Of a stretch of 64,000 bases of DNA, positions 9,784 through 19,192 are shown piece after piece. The translations under genes and the position numbers were made by a program. The stretch is from a bacterium (lineage in GTDB: Bacteria > Chloroflexota > Dormibacteria > Aeolococcales > Bog-877), in assembly GCA_021785655.1 (NCBI GenBank), contig JAJYET010000008.1:1-64000 (forward strand), read 5' to 3'. The first letter of the stretch is position 1. Every line of letters starts with the position of its first letter. The notes beneath the pieces were generated by a model, which saw only the letters and a list, made by a program, of their open reading frames with translations, searched no databases and was not told where the DNA came from.

Positions 9784-10085
9784 ACGCGCAGCTGGTCAAC
9801 GAGATCTCCATCTTCGTGCTGGCCGTCTTCCTCGGCTTCGAGGTGATCTCCAAGGTGCCGACCATCCTGCACACCCCGCTGATGTCGGGCAGCAACGCCA
9901 TCCACGGCGTGATCCTGGTCGGGGCGATGGTCATCATGAGCGAGGCCACCGGCCCACTCCAGATCGGGGTGGCCTTCGTGGCGGTGATCCTGGCCACCAT
10001 CAACATGGTCGGCGGCTACGTGGTCACCGACCGGATGCTGGAGATGTTCAAGAGCCGCAACCCCCGGGGTGGGGCTCGGTCGTGA
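9780..10085 (+). CDS. pntAB: NAD(P) transhydrogenase alpha subunit part 2 (membrane)
   Basis: Small polytopic protein with ATINMVGGYVVTDRMLEMF; position between PntAA and PntB. Confidence 0.88.
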   Translation: MNAQLVNEISIFVLAVFLGFEVISKVPTILHTPLMSGSNAIHGVILVGAMVIMSEATGPLQIGVAFVAVILATINMVGGYVVTDRMLEMFKSRNPRGGARS

Positions 10086-10107
10086 GCCGGGCTGGGGGGA
10101 ACGGCTG

Positions 10108-11502
10108 ATGCACCTCGCTCCCTACATCGTCCTGCTCTACCTGCTGGCCGCCGTCCTGTTCATCGTGGGGCTGCACCAGCTGAGCTCCCCCAAGCATGCC
10201 CGTTCGGGGAACCTGGTGGCGGCTCTGGGGGCGCTGATCGCCGTCGGGACCACGATCGACCTCCTCCACCACTCCACCCTCGACCTGGTGCTCCTGGTGG
10301 TGGCGATCATCATCGGGGCGCCGGTGGGAGCGGTCGCCGCCCGGGCGGTGAAGATGACCGCGATGCCCCAGATGGTGGCCAGCTTCAACGGGGTCGGCGG
10401 TGGGGCGGCGGCGCTGGTGGCGATTGTCGAGTTCCTGAGGGTCCCCAACCACTCCAGCCCCTCACTGGTGCTCTCGATCTCGGTGGTGTTCGCGGTGGTG
10501 ATCGGGGCGATCAGTTTCGCCGGCTCGGCCATCGCCTACACCAAGCTCCAGGAGCTGATGCGCGGCACCCCCATCACCTATCCCGGCCAGCAGCCGGTCA
10601 ACGGCGCGGTGGCGGCGGCCATCGTGGTCCTCGGGGTTCTGGTCGTGGTGGGGACGCTCTCCTCCCTCGGCCTCTGGCTGCTGCTGCTCCTGGCCCTGGT
10701 CCTGGGAGTGGCCTTCGTACTCCCCATCGGCGGCGCCGACATGCCGGTGGTCATCTCCCTGCTCAACGCCTTCACCGGGCTGGCGGTGGCCGGGGACGGC
10801 TTCGTGGTCGGCAACCCGGTGCTCATCGTCGGCGGAACCCTGGTGGGAGCCTCGGGAACCTTCCTCACCAAGATGATGTCGGACGCCATGGGGCGGTCCT
10901 TGGGCAACCTGCTCTTCGGGGCCTTCGGGAAGATCCAGGTTAGCGAGGCCGCCGGGCCCGGGGGCGCCAAGTCGGTGCGCTCCGGCTCCGCGGACGACAT
11001 CGGCACCCTCCTGGCCTACTCGCAGCGGGTGATCATCGTCCCGGGCTACGGGCTCGCCGTGGCCCAGGCCCAGCACGTGGCCCGCGAGCTGGCCGACGCC
11101 CTGGAGAAGCGGGGGGTCACCGTGGACTACGCCATCCACCCGGTGGCCGGAAGGATGCCGGGGCACATGAACGTGCTCCTGGCCGAGGCCAACGTCCCCT
11201 ACGAGCAGCTCAAGGACATGGACGAGATCAACGACGCCTTCAAGACCGCCGACGTGGCCCTGGTCGTGGGGGCCAACGACGTGGTGAACCCGGCGGCCCG
11301 CAACTCCCCGGGCAGTCCCATCTACGGGATGCCGATTCTCAATGCCGACGAGGCCCACAACATCGTCTTCATGAAGCGCTCCATGCGCCCCGGGTTCGCC
11401 GGGATCGACAACGAGCTGCTCTACGACCCCAAGACGATCATGCTCTTCGGCGACGCCAAGGACTCCCTCACCAAGCTGGTGGCGGCGGTCAAGGCCGCCT
11501 GA
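10108..11502 (+). CDS. pntB: NAD(P) transhydrogenase beta subunit
   Basis: IVPGYGLAVAQAQHVARELADALEKRGVTVDYAIHPVAGRMPGHMNVLLAEANVPY...GANDVVNPAAR. Confidence 0.95.
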   Translation: MHLAPYIVLLYLLAAVLFIVGLHQLSSPKHARSGNLVAALGALIAVGTTIDLLHHSTLDLVLLVVAIIIGAPVGAVAARAVKMTAMPQMVASFNGVGGGAAALVAIVEFLRVPNHSSPSLVLSISVVFAVVIGAISFAGSAIAYTKLQELMRGTPITYPGQQPVNGAVAAAIVVLGVLVVVGTLSSLGLWLLLLLALVLGVAFVLPIGGADMPVVISLLNAFTGLAVAGDGFVVGNPVLIVGGTLVGASGTFLTKMMSDAMGRSLGNLLFGAFGKIQVSEAAGPGGAKSVRSGSADDIGTLLAYSQRVIIVPGYGLAVAQAQHVARELADALEKRGVTVDYAIHPVAGRMPGHMNVLLAEANVPYEQLKDMDEINDAFKTADVALVVGANDVVNPAARNSPGSPIYGMPILNADEAHNIVFMKRSMRPGFAGIDNELLYDPKTIMLFGDAKDSLTKLVAAVKAA

Positions 11503-11633
11503 GGCGCAGGTGATCCGGGTCCGGCATCGCCACCCCCTGCCGCTGCCGGCACCGTCCGGGGCGGGGGAGGGCCAGAATAGAGGGGCTGTGATCCTCCACC
11601 ACGCTCGCCGCGCCGAGAGCCGGGGGTGGGTCT

Positions 11634-13481
11634 GTGGGCAGGCTCCCGCGGGCTGCCGTGGCTGAGCTCGCGCCCCGGCGCACCCTGGCGCCCATCCCCG
11701 TCACCGACGTCGAGGATCCCAGCTACTTCCACAAGGTGGTGGACTGCCAGTGGGCCTGCCCCGCCCACACCGACGTGCCCCAGTACATCCGCCTCATCGG
11801 GCAGGGGCGGTACGGGGACGCCTACCTCCTCAACCGCAAGTCCAACGTGTTCCCGGGGATCCTGGGGCGGACCTGTGACCGTCCCTGTGAGCCGGCCTGC
11901 CGCCGGGGCCGGGTGGACGGCGATGCCGTGGCGATCTGCCGCCTGAAGCGGGTGGCCTCAGACCTCCGGGAGGACGTCGGCTGGGGGCTGCCCCGGGCGG
12001 CCGAGGCGCGGAACGGCAGGCGGGTCGCCTGCGTGGGCGCCGGTCCCGCCTCGCTGACCGTGGCCAACGACCTAATGCCCCTGGGCTACGAGGTCACCAT
12101 CTTCGAGCGCCAGCAGCTTCCCGGCGGGCTGATGCGCACCAACATCCCCGCGTTCCGGCTGCCGGCCCAGGTGCTGGATGAGGAGATCGCGGTGATCCTC
12201 GACATGGGGGTGGACATCCGCTACGGCACCGAGATCGGCAGCATGCGCGAGCTGCTCCAGATGGGGTACGACGCGGTGTTCGTGGGCAGCGGCGCCCCCC
12301 GGGGCAAGGAGCTGGAGCTGCCCGGCCGCCACGACGAGGTTGGCGAGACCCACATCCACATCGGCATCGACTGGCTGGAGTCCATCGCCTTCGGCCACGT
12401 CAACAAGGTGGGGCGCAGGGTGCTCATCATCGGGGTGGGCAACACGGCCATGGACTGCTGCCGCTCCTCCCGCCGGCTGGGGGGTGAGGACATCCGGGTG
12501 ATGGCCCGCCGGCCTCGCCAGTACTTCAAGGCCTCTCCGTGGGAGCTGGAGGACGCCGAGGAGGAGGGGGTGCAGATCGTGGTCAACCACGCCCCTCGCC
12601 GCTTCATCATCGAGGACGGGCGGCTGGTGGGGATGGAGTTCGACCAGGTGCGGTGGGACGAGGGGGCGGTCCACTCCACGACCCTGGGGACGGTGCGCAT
12701 CGACTGCGACGACGTGATCCTGGCGATCGGGCAGGAGAACGCCTTCCCCTGGATCGAGCGCGACCTGCCCCTGGAGTTCACCTCCCCCCAGCTGGCCGCG
12801 GTCGACGAGGTGACCATGCAGTCCACCGTCCCGGGGGTCTTCTTCGGGGGGGACTCAGCCTTCGGGGCCAAGAACATCATTTGGGCGGTGGAGCACGGGC
12901 ACCAGGCGGCGATCTCCATCCACAACCACTGCCAGGGGGTGCCGGTGGCGGAGCGGCCGGCCCAGGTGATGAAGCTCTCCAGCCGCAAGATGGGCATCAC
13001 CCAGTGGAGCTACCACAACGACTACAACCCCCACGGCCGCCAGGAGATGGCCCGGGTGGACCTCAAGCGGCGCTTCGAGCGCCTCAACCTGGAGGTGGAG
13101 CTGGGCTTCGGCCCCGAGGAGACCGCGAGGGAGGTGGAGCGCTGCCTCAACTGCGACATCCAGACCGCCTTTCAGGCCCCGCTCTGCATTGAGTGCGACG
13201 CCTGCATCGACGTCTGCCCGGTGCGCTGCCTCACGATCGTCCGCCCCGACTGGGCCGACGAGGCCGAGCTCCGCACCCGGCTCAACGCCCCCGCCGAGAA
13301 CCGCAGCCAGGCGATCTTCGTCTCCGAAGCGCTGCCCCAGACCGGGAGGGTGATGGTCAAGGACGAGAACCTCTGCGTCCACTGCGGGCTCTGCGCCGAG
13401 CGCTGCCCGACGGCGGCCTGGGACATGGCCCGGTTCGAGCTCGGCATCCCCTACGCCGGCCGCCCGGCGGAGGTTCCCTGA
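11634..13481 (+). CDS. GltD-like NAD(P)/FAD Fe-S oxidoreductase with C-terminal 2[4Fe-4S] ferredoxin domain
   Basis: CQWACPAHTDVPQYI..CDRPCEPACRRG; CVGAGPASLTVANDL; C-terminal CIECDACIDVCP and CVHCGLCAERCP; next to KorA/KorB homologues. Confidence 0.85.
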   Translation: MGRLPRAAVAELAPRRTLAPIPVTDVEDPSYFHKVVDCQWACPAHTDVPQYIRLIGQGRYGDAYLLNRKSNVFPGILGRTCDRPCEPACRRGRVDGDAVAICRLKRVASDLREDVGWGLPRAAEARNGRRVACVGAGPASLTVANDLMPLGYEVTIFERQQLPGGLMRTNIPAFRLPAQVLDEEIAVILDMGVDIRYGTEIGSMRELLQMGYDAVFVGSGAPRGKELELPGRHDEVGETHIHIGIDWLESIAFGHVNKVGRRVLIIGVGNTAMDCCRSSRRLGGEDIRVMARRPRQYFKASPWELEDAEEEGVQIVVNHAPRRFIIEDGRLVGMEFDQVRWDEGAVHSTTLGTVRIDCDDVILAIGQENAFPWIERDLPLEFTSPQLAAVDEVTMQSTVPGVFFGGDSAFGAKNIIWAVEHGHQAAISIHNHCQGVPVAERPAQVMKLSSRKMGITQWSYHNDYNPHGRQEMARVDLKRRFERLNLEVELGFGPEETAREVERCLNCDIQTAFQAPLCIECDACIDVCPVRCLTIVRPDWADEAELRTRLNAPAENRSQAIFVSEALPQTGRVMVKDENLCVHCGLCAERCPTAAWDMARFELGIPYAGRPAEVP

Positions 13482-15310
13482 TGGCCGAGGTCCAGCTGCC
13501 GGAGGCTCCCAGCCGGGCCCGGGTTAACGAATTCGCCATCAAGCTGGCCAACGTCAACGGCACCGGCTCGGCCAGCACCAACAACCTCCTGATGCAGACC
13601 ATCTTCCGCATGGGGGTGCCGGTCTCGGGGAAGAACCTCTTCCCCTCCAACATCCAGGGGCTTCCCACCTGGTACGAGGTGCGGGTCAGCCAGTCAGGGC
13701 ACACCGCCCGGACCGCCAGCTTCGACCTCATGGTGGCCATGAACGGCCAGACCTACCAGCAGGACATCGAGGAGGTGGCCTCGGGCGGCTATCTGGTCTA
13801 TGACGACAGCTGGCCCCTGAACCCGGAGATGCGCCGCCCCGACATCACCTTCCTGGGGGCGCCGCTGGCCCAGCTCTGCGCCCAGCGCTTCACGACGGTC
13901 AAGGAGCGGATCCTGATGAAGAACGTGGCCACCGCCGGGCTGGTGGCGGCGCTCCTCGCCCTGCCCTTGGAGGAGTTGTCCAAGCAGCTCGTGGCGGCCT
14001 ACTCGCGCCGTCCCCAGCTCCTGGAGGACAACCAGGCGGCGCTGGAGCTGGGCTACCGGTACGCCCTGGACAACTTCTCCTGCCCCCTCCCCTTCCACGT
14101 GGAGCAGATGGGCGCCCCGGACGGCCGGATCCTCATCGACGGCAACACGGCGGTGGCGCTGGGGGCGGTCTTCGCCGGGGCCACCGTGGGTGCCTGGTAC
14201 CCCATCACCCCGGCCACCTCGGTGATGGAGAACTTCGTGCGCCTCTGTGCCCAGTACCGCCGCCATCCCGGGCCGGACGGGCGGGAGGCCCACGATTACT
14301 TGATCCTCCAGGCGGAGGACGAGCTGGCGGCGCTGGGGATCGTGGTCGGGGCGAGCTGGGCCGGCGCCCGAGCCTTCACCTCCACCTCCGGCCCGGGCCT
14401 CTCCCTGATGCAGGAGCTGCTGGGCCTCGCCTACTACACCGAGGTCCCGGCGGTGCTGGTGGACGTCCAGCGGGCCGGACCTTCCACCGGGATGCCGACC
14501 AGGGTGCAGCAGGCCGACCTCTTCTCCGCCGCCTTCGCCTCTCACGGTGACACCCGCCACATCCTGCTCTTCCCCTCGGACCCCAGGGAGTGCTTCCTGC
14601 ACACCGTCCAGGCCTTCGACCTCGCCGAGCGCTTCCAGACCCCGGTCCTGGTCATGAGCGACCTGGACATCGGGATGAACGACTGGGAGGTGCCGGAGCT
14701 CACCTGGGACGACTCCTACCGCCCGGATCGCGGCCGGCTGCTGGGCACGGAGGAGCTGGAGCGGCTGGAGCACTTCTGGCGCTACGGGGATCCCGACCTC
14801 CAGTGGACCACCCCGAGGGCGGTCCCCGGCGAGACCCCCCGGGCCGGCCACCTGGTGCGGGGGTCCGGCCACGACCTCCGGGCCCTCTACACCGAGCGGC
14901 CGGACGAGTACCAGGAGGTGGTGGACCGGCTCCTGCGCAAGCACCAGGCCGCGGCGACTCACCTCCCCCCGCCGGTGGTCGAGCTGCGTGAGGGGGCTCC
15001 CTTCGGGGTCATAAGCATGGGCAGCTGCGACCTGGCGGTGCGCGAGGCGCTGGAGGAGTTCCCCGGACCCGCGCCCAGCTACCTGCGGATCACCGGCTAT
15101 CCCTTCCCGCCGGCGGTGGCGGAGTTCATCGAGGCCCACACCCACTGCTACGTGGTGGAGCAGAACCGGGACGCTCAGCTCCGCTCCCTCCTGCTGATCG
15201 AGACCGGAGCCGGAGGTGAGCGGCTGCGGCCGGTCCTCTCCTACGGGGGCCTTCCCATCACCGCCTCGTTCATCCGGGATCGGATCCTGGAGCAGGAGAG
15301 CCCACAGTGA
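13481..15310 (+). CDS. 2-oxoacid:acceptor (ferredoxin) oxidoreductase, fused gamma-alpha subunit
   Basis: N-terminal gamma-like domain GTGSASTNNLLMQTIFRMGVPVSGKNLFPSNIQG; WYPITPATSVMENF; TSTSGPGLSLMQE. Confidence 0.88.
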   Translation: MAEVQLPEAPSRARVNEFAIKLANVNGTGSASTNNLLMQTIFRMGVPVSGKNLFPSNIQGLPTWYEVRVSQSGHTARTASFDLMVAMNGQTYQQDIEEVASGGYLVYDDSWPLNPEMRRPDITFLGAPLAQLCAQRFTTVKERILMKNVATAGLVAALLALPLEELSKQLVAAYSRRPQLLEDNQAALELGYRYALDNFSCPLPFHVEQMGAPDGRILIDGNTAVALGAVFAGATVGAWYPITPATSVMENFVRLCAQYRRHPGPDGREAHDYLILQAEDELAALGIVVGASWAGARAFTSTSGPGLSLMQELLGLAYYTEVPAVLVDVQRAGPSTGMPTRVQQADLFSAAFASHGDTRHILLFPSDPRECFLHTVQAFDLAERFQTPVLVMSDLDIGMNDWEVPELTWDDSYRPDRGRLLGTEELERLEHFWRYGDPDLQWTTPRAVPGETPRAGHLVRGSGHDLRALYTERPDEYQEVVDRLLRKHQAAATHLPPPVVELREGAPFGVISMGSCDLAVREALEEFPGPAPSYLRITGYPFPPAVAEFIEAHTHCYVVEQNRDAQLRSLLLIETGAGGERLRPVLSYGGLPITASFIRDRILEQESPQ

Positions 15311-16362
15311 CCTCGATAGCCAAGCCCCAGATCCCCCTCCTCCCCCTCGAGCGCAACCAGCTGGGGCTCACCATCCGCGACTACTCCGGGAGCATGTCCA
15401 CCCTCTGCGCCGGCTGCGGCCACGACTCGGTCACCGCCGCGATCCAGGAGGCGCTCTGGGGGCTCTCCATCCCCCCCTACCAGGTGGCCAAGCTGAGCGG
15501 CATCGGCTGCTCCTCCAAGACCCCGCAGTACTTCGATGCGGCGGCGGTCGGCTTCAACTCGGTCCACGGCCGGATGGCGGCGGTGGCCAGCGGCGCCGCC
15601 GCGGCCAACCGCGGCCTGGTGGTGGTCGGGGTGTCGGGGGACGGCGACTCGCTCTCGATCGGGCTGGGCAACCTCGCCCACGCCATCCGGCGCAATGTCC
15701 GGATGCTCTACGTGATCGCCAACAACGGGGTGTACGGGCTCACCAAGGGGCAGTTCTCGGCCTCCGCGGACATCGGCTCCCGCTCGCGCAAGGGGGAGCC
15801 CAACCTCCTGCCGCCGGTGGACCCCATGCTGCTGGGGCTCAGCTTGGGGGCGACCTTCCTGGCCCGGGGGTTCTCGGGGGACAAGGCCCAGTTGGTGCCC
15901 ATCTTGAAGGCCGGGCTCTCCCACGGGGGATTCGCCCTGGTGGACGTGATCTCCCCCTGCGTGCAGTTCAACGACCACGAGGGCTCCACCAAGAGCTTCC
16001 GGTACGTGCGGGAGCACGAGCTCCAGGACATCGAAGCCGACATCATCCCGGTGCGGGGCCAGATCCACTCGGAGCAGACCCCGGGGGCGGTCACCGAGGT
16101 CGAGCTCCACGACGGCAGCAGGGTGCTCTTCCGCGCCGTCCCCGAGGGCTACGACCCCCGGGACCGGGTTCGGGTCGGCTCCTACCTGGTGGAGAGCGCG
16201 CGTCGGGGTGAGATCGCGACCGGGCTCCTCTACCTGGACGAGGAGACCCCGGACATGCACCAGCTGAGTGAGACGCCGGAGGAGCGGCTCTGGGACCTCC
16301 CGTTCGAGCGGCTCTGCCCGGGCTCCGCAGAGCTGGCCAGGTTCCAGGCCAGGCTGCGCTAG
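15307..16362 (+). CDS. 2-oxoacid:ferredoxin oxidoreductase beta subunit (TPP-binding)
   Basis: LCAGCGHDSVTAAIQEAL; GVSGDGDSLSIGLGNLAHAIRRN; NNGVYGLTKGQ. Confidence 0.9.
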   Translation: MTSIAKPQIPLLPLERNQLGLTIRDYSGSMSTLCAGCGHDSVTAAIQEALWGLSIPPYQVAKLSGIGCSSKTPQYFDAAAVGFNSVHGRMAAVASGAAAANRGLVVVGVSGDGDSLSIGLGNLAHAIRRNVRMLYVIANNGVYGLTKGQFSASADIGSRSRKGEPNLLPPVDPMLLGLSLGATFLARGFSGDKAQLVPILKAGLSHGGFALVDVISPCVQFNDHEGSTKSFRYVREHELQDIEADIIPVRGQIHSEQTPGAVTEVELHDGSRVLFRAVPEGYDPRDRVRVGSYLVESARRGEIATGLLYLDEETPDMHQLSETPEERLWDLPFERLCPGSAELARFQARLR

Positions 16363-16402
16363 CCGCCCCTCACCCCCCGGCCGCCTCGCCGCGCTCCCCA
16401 CC

Positions 16403-16445
16403 TTGCGGGCGGCGTCGCCCCTCAGTACAATGCGCCGCATGATAC
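16403..16445 (+). promoter_or_regulatory. PadR promoter TTGCGG-N17-TACAAT with imperfect palindrome GTA-N2-ATGCG-C-CGCAT-N2-TAC over the start codon
   Basis: Direct reading; -10 at 16426-16431, ATG at 16439. Confidence 0.5.
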
Positions 16446-16783
16446 CTGGCGTGGACAGCAACTGGGAGGCGCAGCTGCGCCGGGGGGTCGTGGAGTACTG
16501 CGTCCTGGCGGCGCTGCGCTCGCGGGAGCGATACGGCTTCGAGCTGGCCCGCTCCCTGGGCGCACCCGGGGGCCTGCTGATGGGGGAGGGGACGGTCTAT
16601 CCGCTTCTGGCCAGGCTCCGCCAGCGGCGCTGGGTGGAGACCACCTGGAGGGAGTCGGAGGATGGGCCGCCGCGGCGCTACTACCGTCTCACCGAGCAGG
16701 GCACCCAAGCCCTGGAGGGCTTCGAACGGGGGTGGAGGCACTTCCGATCCGCGGTGGACCGGGCCCTGGAGGAGGGCGGGTGA
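16439..16783 (+). CDS. PadR family transcriptional regulator
   Basis: YCVLAALRSRERYGFELARSLG...EGTVYPLLARLRQRRWVETTWRESEDGPPRRYYRLTEQG. Confidence 0.9.
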   Translation: MIPGVDSNWEAQLRRGVVEYCVLAALRSRERYGFELARSLGAPGGLLMGEGTVYPLLARLRQRRWVETTWRESEDGPPRRYYRLTEQGTQALEGFERGWRHFRSAVDRALEEGG

Positions 16784-17364
16784 TGCGGAAGACCAGGAGG
16801 GACGAGCTGACGCGTGACTATCTGCGGGAGCTGGACCGCCGGCTCGCGTCCCTGCCCCGCAGCCGGCGGCGCCAGATCCGAGAGGAGGTGGAGGCCCACA
16901 TCGAGGAGGGGTGCCGGCAGCTGGCTCCCGAAGACGGGGCCGGCACGCGCCAGGTTCTGGAACAGCTGGGTGAGCCCGAGGAGATCGCCAGGGAGGCGGG
17001 CGCCGGCTTGCAGCGCCGCACCTGGCCGGAGGCGCTGGTACCGGTTCTGCTCCTCTTTGGCGGCTTCGTCTTCTTGGTGGGCTGGCTGGCGGGAGTCGCG
17101 ATCCTCTGGGGATCCCCGGTCTGGCGCCTCCGGGACAGGCTGCTGGGCACCCTGGTGGTCCCCTTGGGCCTGATGGGCGTGACCTTGATCGGCGTCGTGC
17201 CGGGGGCCGCCAGCGAATGCCTCACCTACGGCCCGGTGGGAGGACGGATGGTCACTCACTGCACGGGGCTACCACCCCCCCTCGCAACCTTGATCCTGCT
17301 CGTCCTGGTGGTGGCCGCCTTCACCGTGGCCATCCACCTGGACCGCGTCCGCCGCCGCACCTGA
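16783..17364 (+). CDS. HAAS/DUF1700-like membrane protein paired with PadR
   Basis: YLRELDRRLASLPRSRRRQIREEVEAHIEEG...VLEQLGEPEEIAREAG then transmembrane segments; overlaps the padR stop. Confidence 0.75.
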   Translation: MRKTRRDELTRDYLRELDRRLASLPRSRRRQIREEVEAHIEEGCRQLAPEDGAGTRQVLEQLGEPEEIAREAGAGLQRRTWPEALVPVLLLFGGFVFLVGWLAGVAILWGSPVWRLRDRLLGTLVVPLGLMGVTLIGVVPGAASECLTYGPVGGRMVTHCTGLPPPLATLILLVLVVAAFTVAIHLDRVRRRT

Positions 17365-17508
17365 GGTCTCTTCCCTCCCCTGCGCGTTAGGGGGCCCCTC
17401 CGGGCCGGATGCGGGGCGTGCCGGAGCGTCCCGAGCGGTCCCGCTTCCCTGCCCTCCCGGGCTATGCTCGTGACACTGGCGGCCGGATGAGTGGGTTGGA
17501 GGGAGGCC

Positions 17509-18699
17509 GTGCGGGATGCGGTGATCGTGGATGCCGTCCGGACCCCCATCGGGCGGGGGCGTCCGGGAGGCCTTCTCTCAGGCGTGCACCCGGTGGATCT
17601 CCTCGCCGGCACGATCGCGGCTCTCCTGGGGCGCACCGGGGTGCCCCCCGAGCTGATCGACGACGTGATCGCCGGGTGCGTCGACCAGGTGGGCGAGCAG
17701 GCGCTCAACCTCGCCCGCTGGGCCACCCTGGCGGCTGGCCTCCCGGAGACGGTCCCGGCCACCACCATCGACCGCCAGTGCGGCTCCTCCCAGCAGGCGG
17801 TCCACTTTGCCGCCCAGGGGATCATGGCCGGCTCCTACGACGCCGTCATCGCCTGCGGCGTCGAGAGCATGAGCCGGGTCCCCTTGGGGTCCAACGTCCT
17901 CCCGGGTGTCGATCCCCTGGGGAGCGGGATCGCCCTCCGCTACCCCCAGGGCTTGGTGCACCAGGGCATCAGCGCTGAACTCGTCGCCGCGAGATGGGGA
18001 CTGACCCGGGGCGAGCTGGACGCGTTCTCCTCCGTCAGCCAGCAGAGGGCGGCCAGCGCTCACCAGAAGGGGGCGTTCGCCGCCGAGCTGCTGCCCTCCC
18101 CGGCCGGCGGGCGCTCTTCGGGGTCCACGGTGATGGACGAGGGCATCCGCCCCGGCACGACCCCGGAGACCTTGGCCGGCCTCTCTCCGGCCTTCTCTGA
18201 CCCGAGGTCGGCGGCCAGGTTTCCGGACATCGACTGGAAGGTCACGGCCGGCAACTCCAGCCAGATCAGCGATGGGGCTGCGGCCCTTCTGCTCATGAGC
18301 GGCGAGCGAGCGCGAGACCTTGGCCTTCGTCCCCTGGCCCGCGTTCATGCCCTGGCTGTGGTCGGCGGGGACCCGCTCCTCATGCTGGCCGCGGTCATCC
18401 CCGCCACCCTCAGGGTGCTCAGTTCAGCCCGCCTGTCCCTGGCGGAGATCGATTTGTTCGAGATCAACGAGGCCTTCGCCAGCGTGGTGCTCGCCTGGCA
18501 GCGGGAGACCGGGGCCGACCTCGAGCGGGTCAACGTCAACGGCGGGGCCATTGCCCTGGGCCACCCCGTGGGCGCCAGCGGAGCGCGGCTGATGACCACC
18601 CTGGTCCACTCCATGGTCCGGCGCGGGGCGAGGTGGGGGCTGCAGGCGATGTGTGAAGGGGGGGGCATGGCCAACGCCACCGTCCTCGAGCTCCTGTAG
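17509..18699 (+). CDS. Acetyl-CoA acyltransferase / thiolase
   Basis: VIVDAVRTPIGRGRPGG, RQCGSSQQAVHFAAQGI, NGGAIALGHPVGASGARL, GLQAMCEGGGMANATVLE. Confidence 0.92.
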   Translation: MRDAVIVDAVRTPIGRGRPGGLLSGVHPVDLLAGTIAALLGRTGVPPELIDDVIAGCVDQVGEQALNLARWATLAAGLPETVPATTIDRQCGSSQQAVHFAAQGIMAGSYDAVIACGVESMSRVPLGSNVLPGVDPLGSGIALRYPQGLVHQGISAELVAARWGLTRGELDAFSSVSQQRAASAHQKGAFAAELLPSPAGGRSSGSTVMDEGIRPGTTPETLAGLSPAFSDPRSAARFPDIDWKVTAGNSSQISDGAAALLLMSGERARDLGLRPLARVHALAVVGGDPLLMLAAVIPATLRVLSSARLSLAEIDLFEINEAFASVVLAWQRETGADLERVNVNGGAIALGHPVGASGARLMTTLVHSMVRRGARWGLQAMCEGGGMANATVLELL

Positions 18700-19192
18700 G
18701 CCGACAGGACCACGAGGCTGCTGGCTCCGAGGGAGAAGCATCTGGGCCAGGAGCCGTGGATGGGGTCCGCCTGGGGGATCGGGCCAGGCGACCGATCAGC
18801 CTTCACGCTTTTTCGGGGGATGTCGGCGCTGACGGGGTGCCACAGCGTCAATGGCACCGCCACGCGAGTCCCCAGCAGCCGGGCCAGCGGGCTCCCGGGC
18901 CCCCGGGTGCCGAGGAAGGCCCGGCACCACCTCTCCTGCGGCCGCGGCCCGCAGGGGCCAGCCGCCCCGGAATGTGGCCCTGGAAGGGCGCATCCGCCGG
19001 TCGCCATCACCGGCGGACCGGTGAGTGAGCCCACGGCCCGACCTCGGCCCTCGCCGGCCCCGTTCGGGAAGCGCGCCGCCCTCCCACCGGCAACTTCAGG
19101 ACCCGACCGTCCCTGTGGCGGCCTCCACACCAAGGGCCACCGCCCGACTTCGAACGGGGAGCGCCCCCGCCAGGGCTGACTTCCGTCATCCT

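Noticed and set aside
12855-15145. Long minus-strand ORFs across the GltD-like/KorA genes
   Set aside because: GC-driven antisense openings without recognisable domains
18700-19190. Coding potential or riboswitch between the thiolase and otsA
   Set aside because: ORFs overlap on both strands with biased composition and no family motif; no recognised riboswitch consensus
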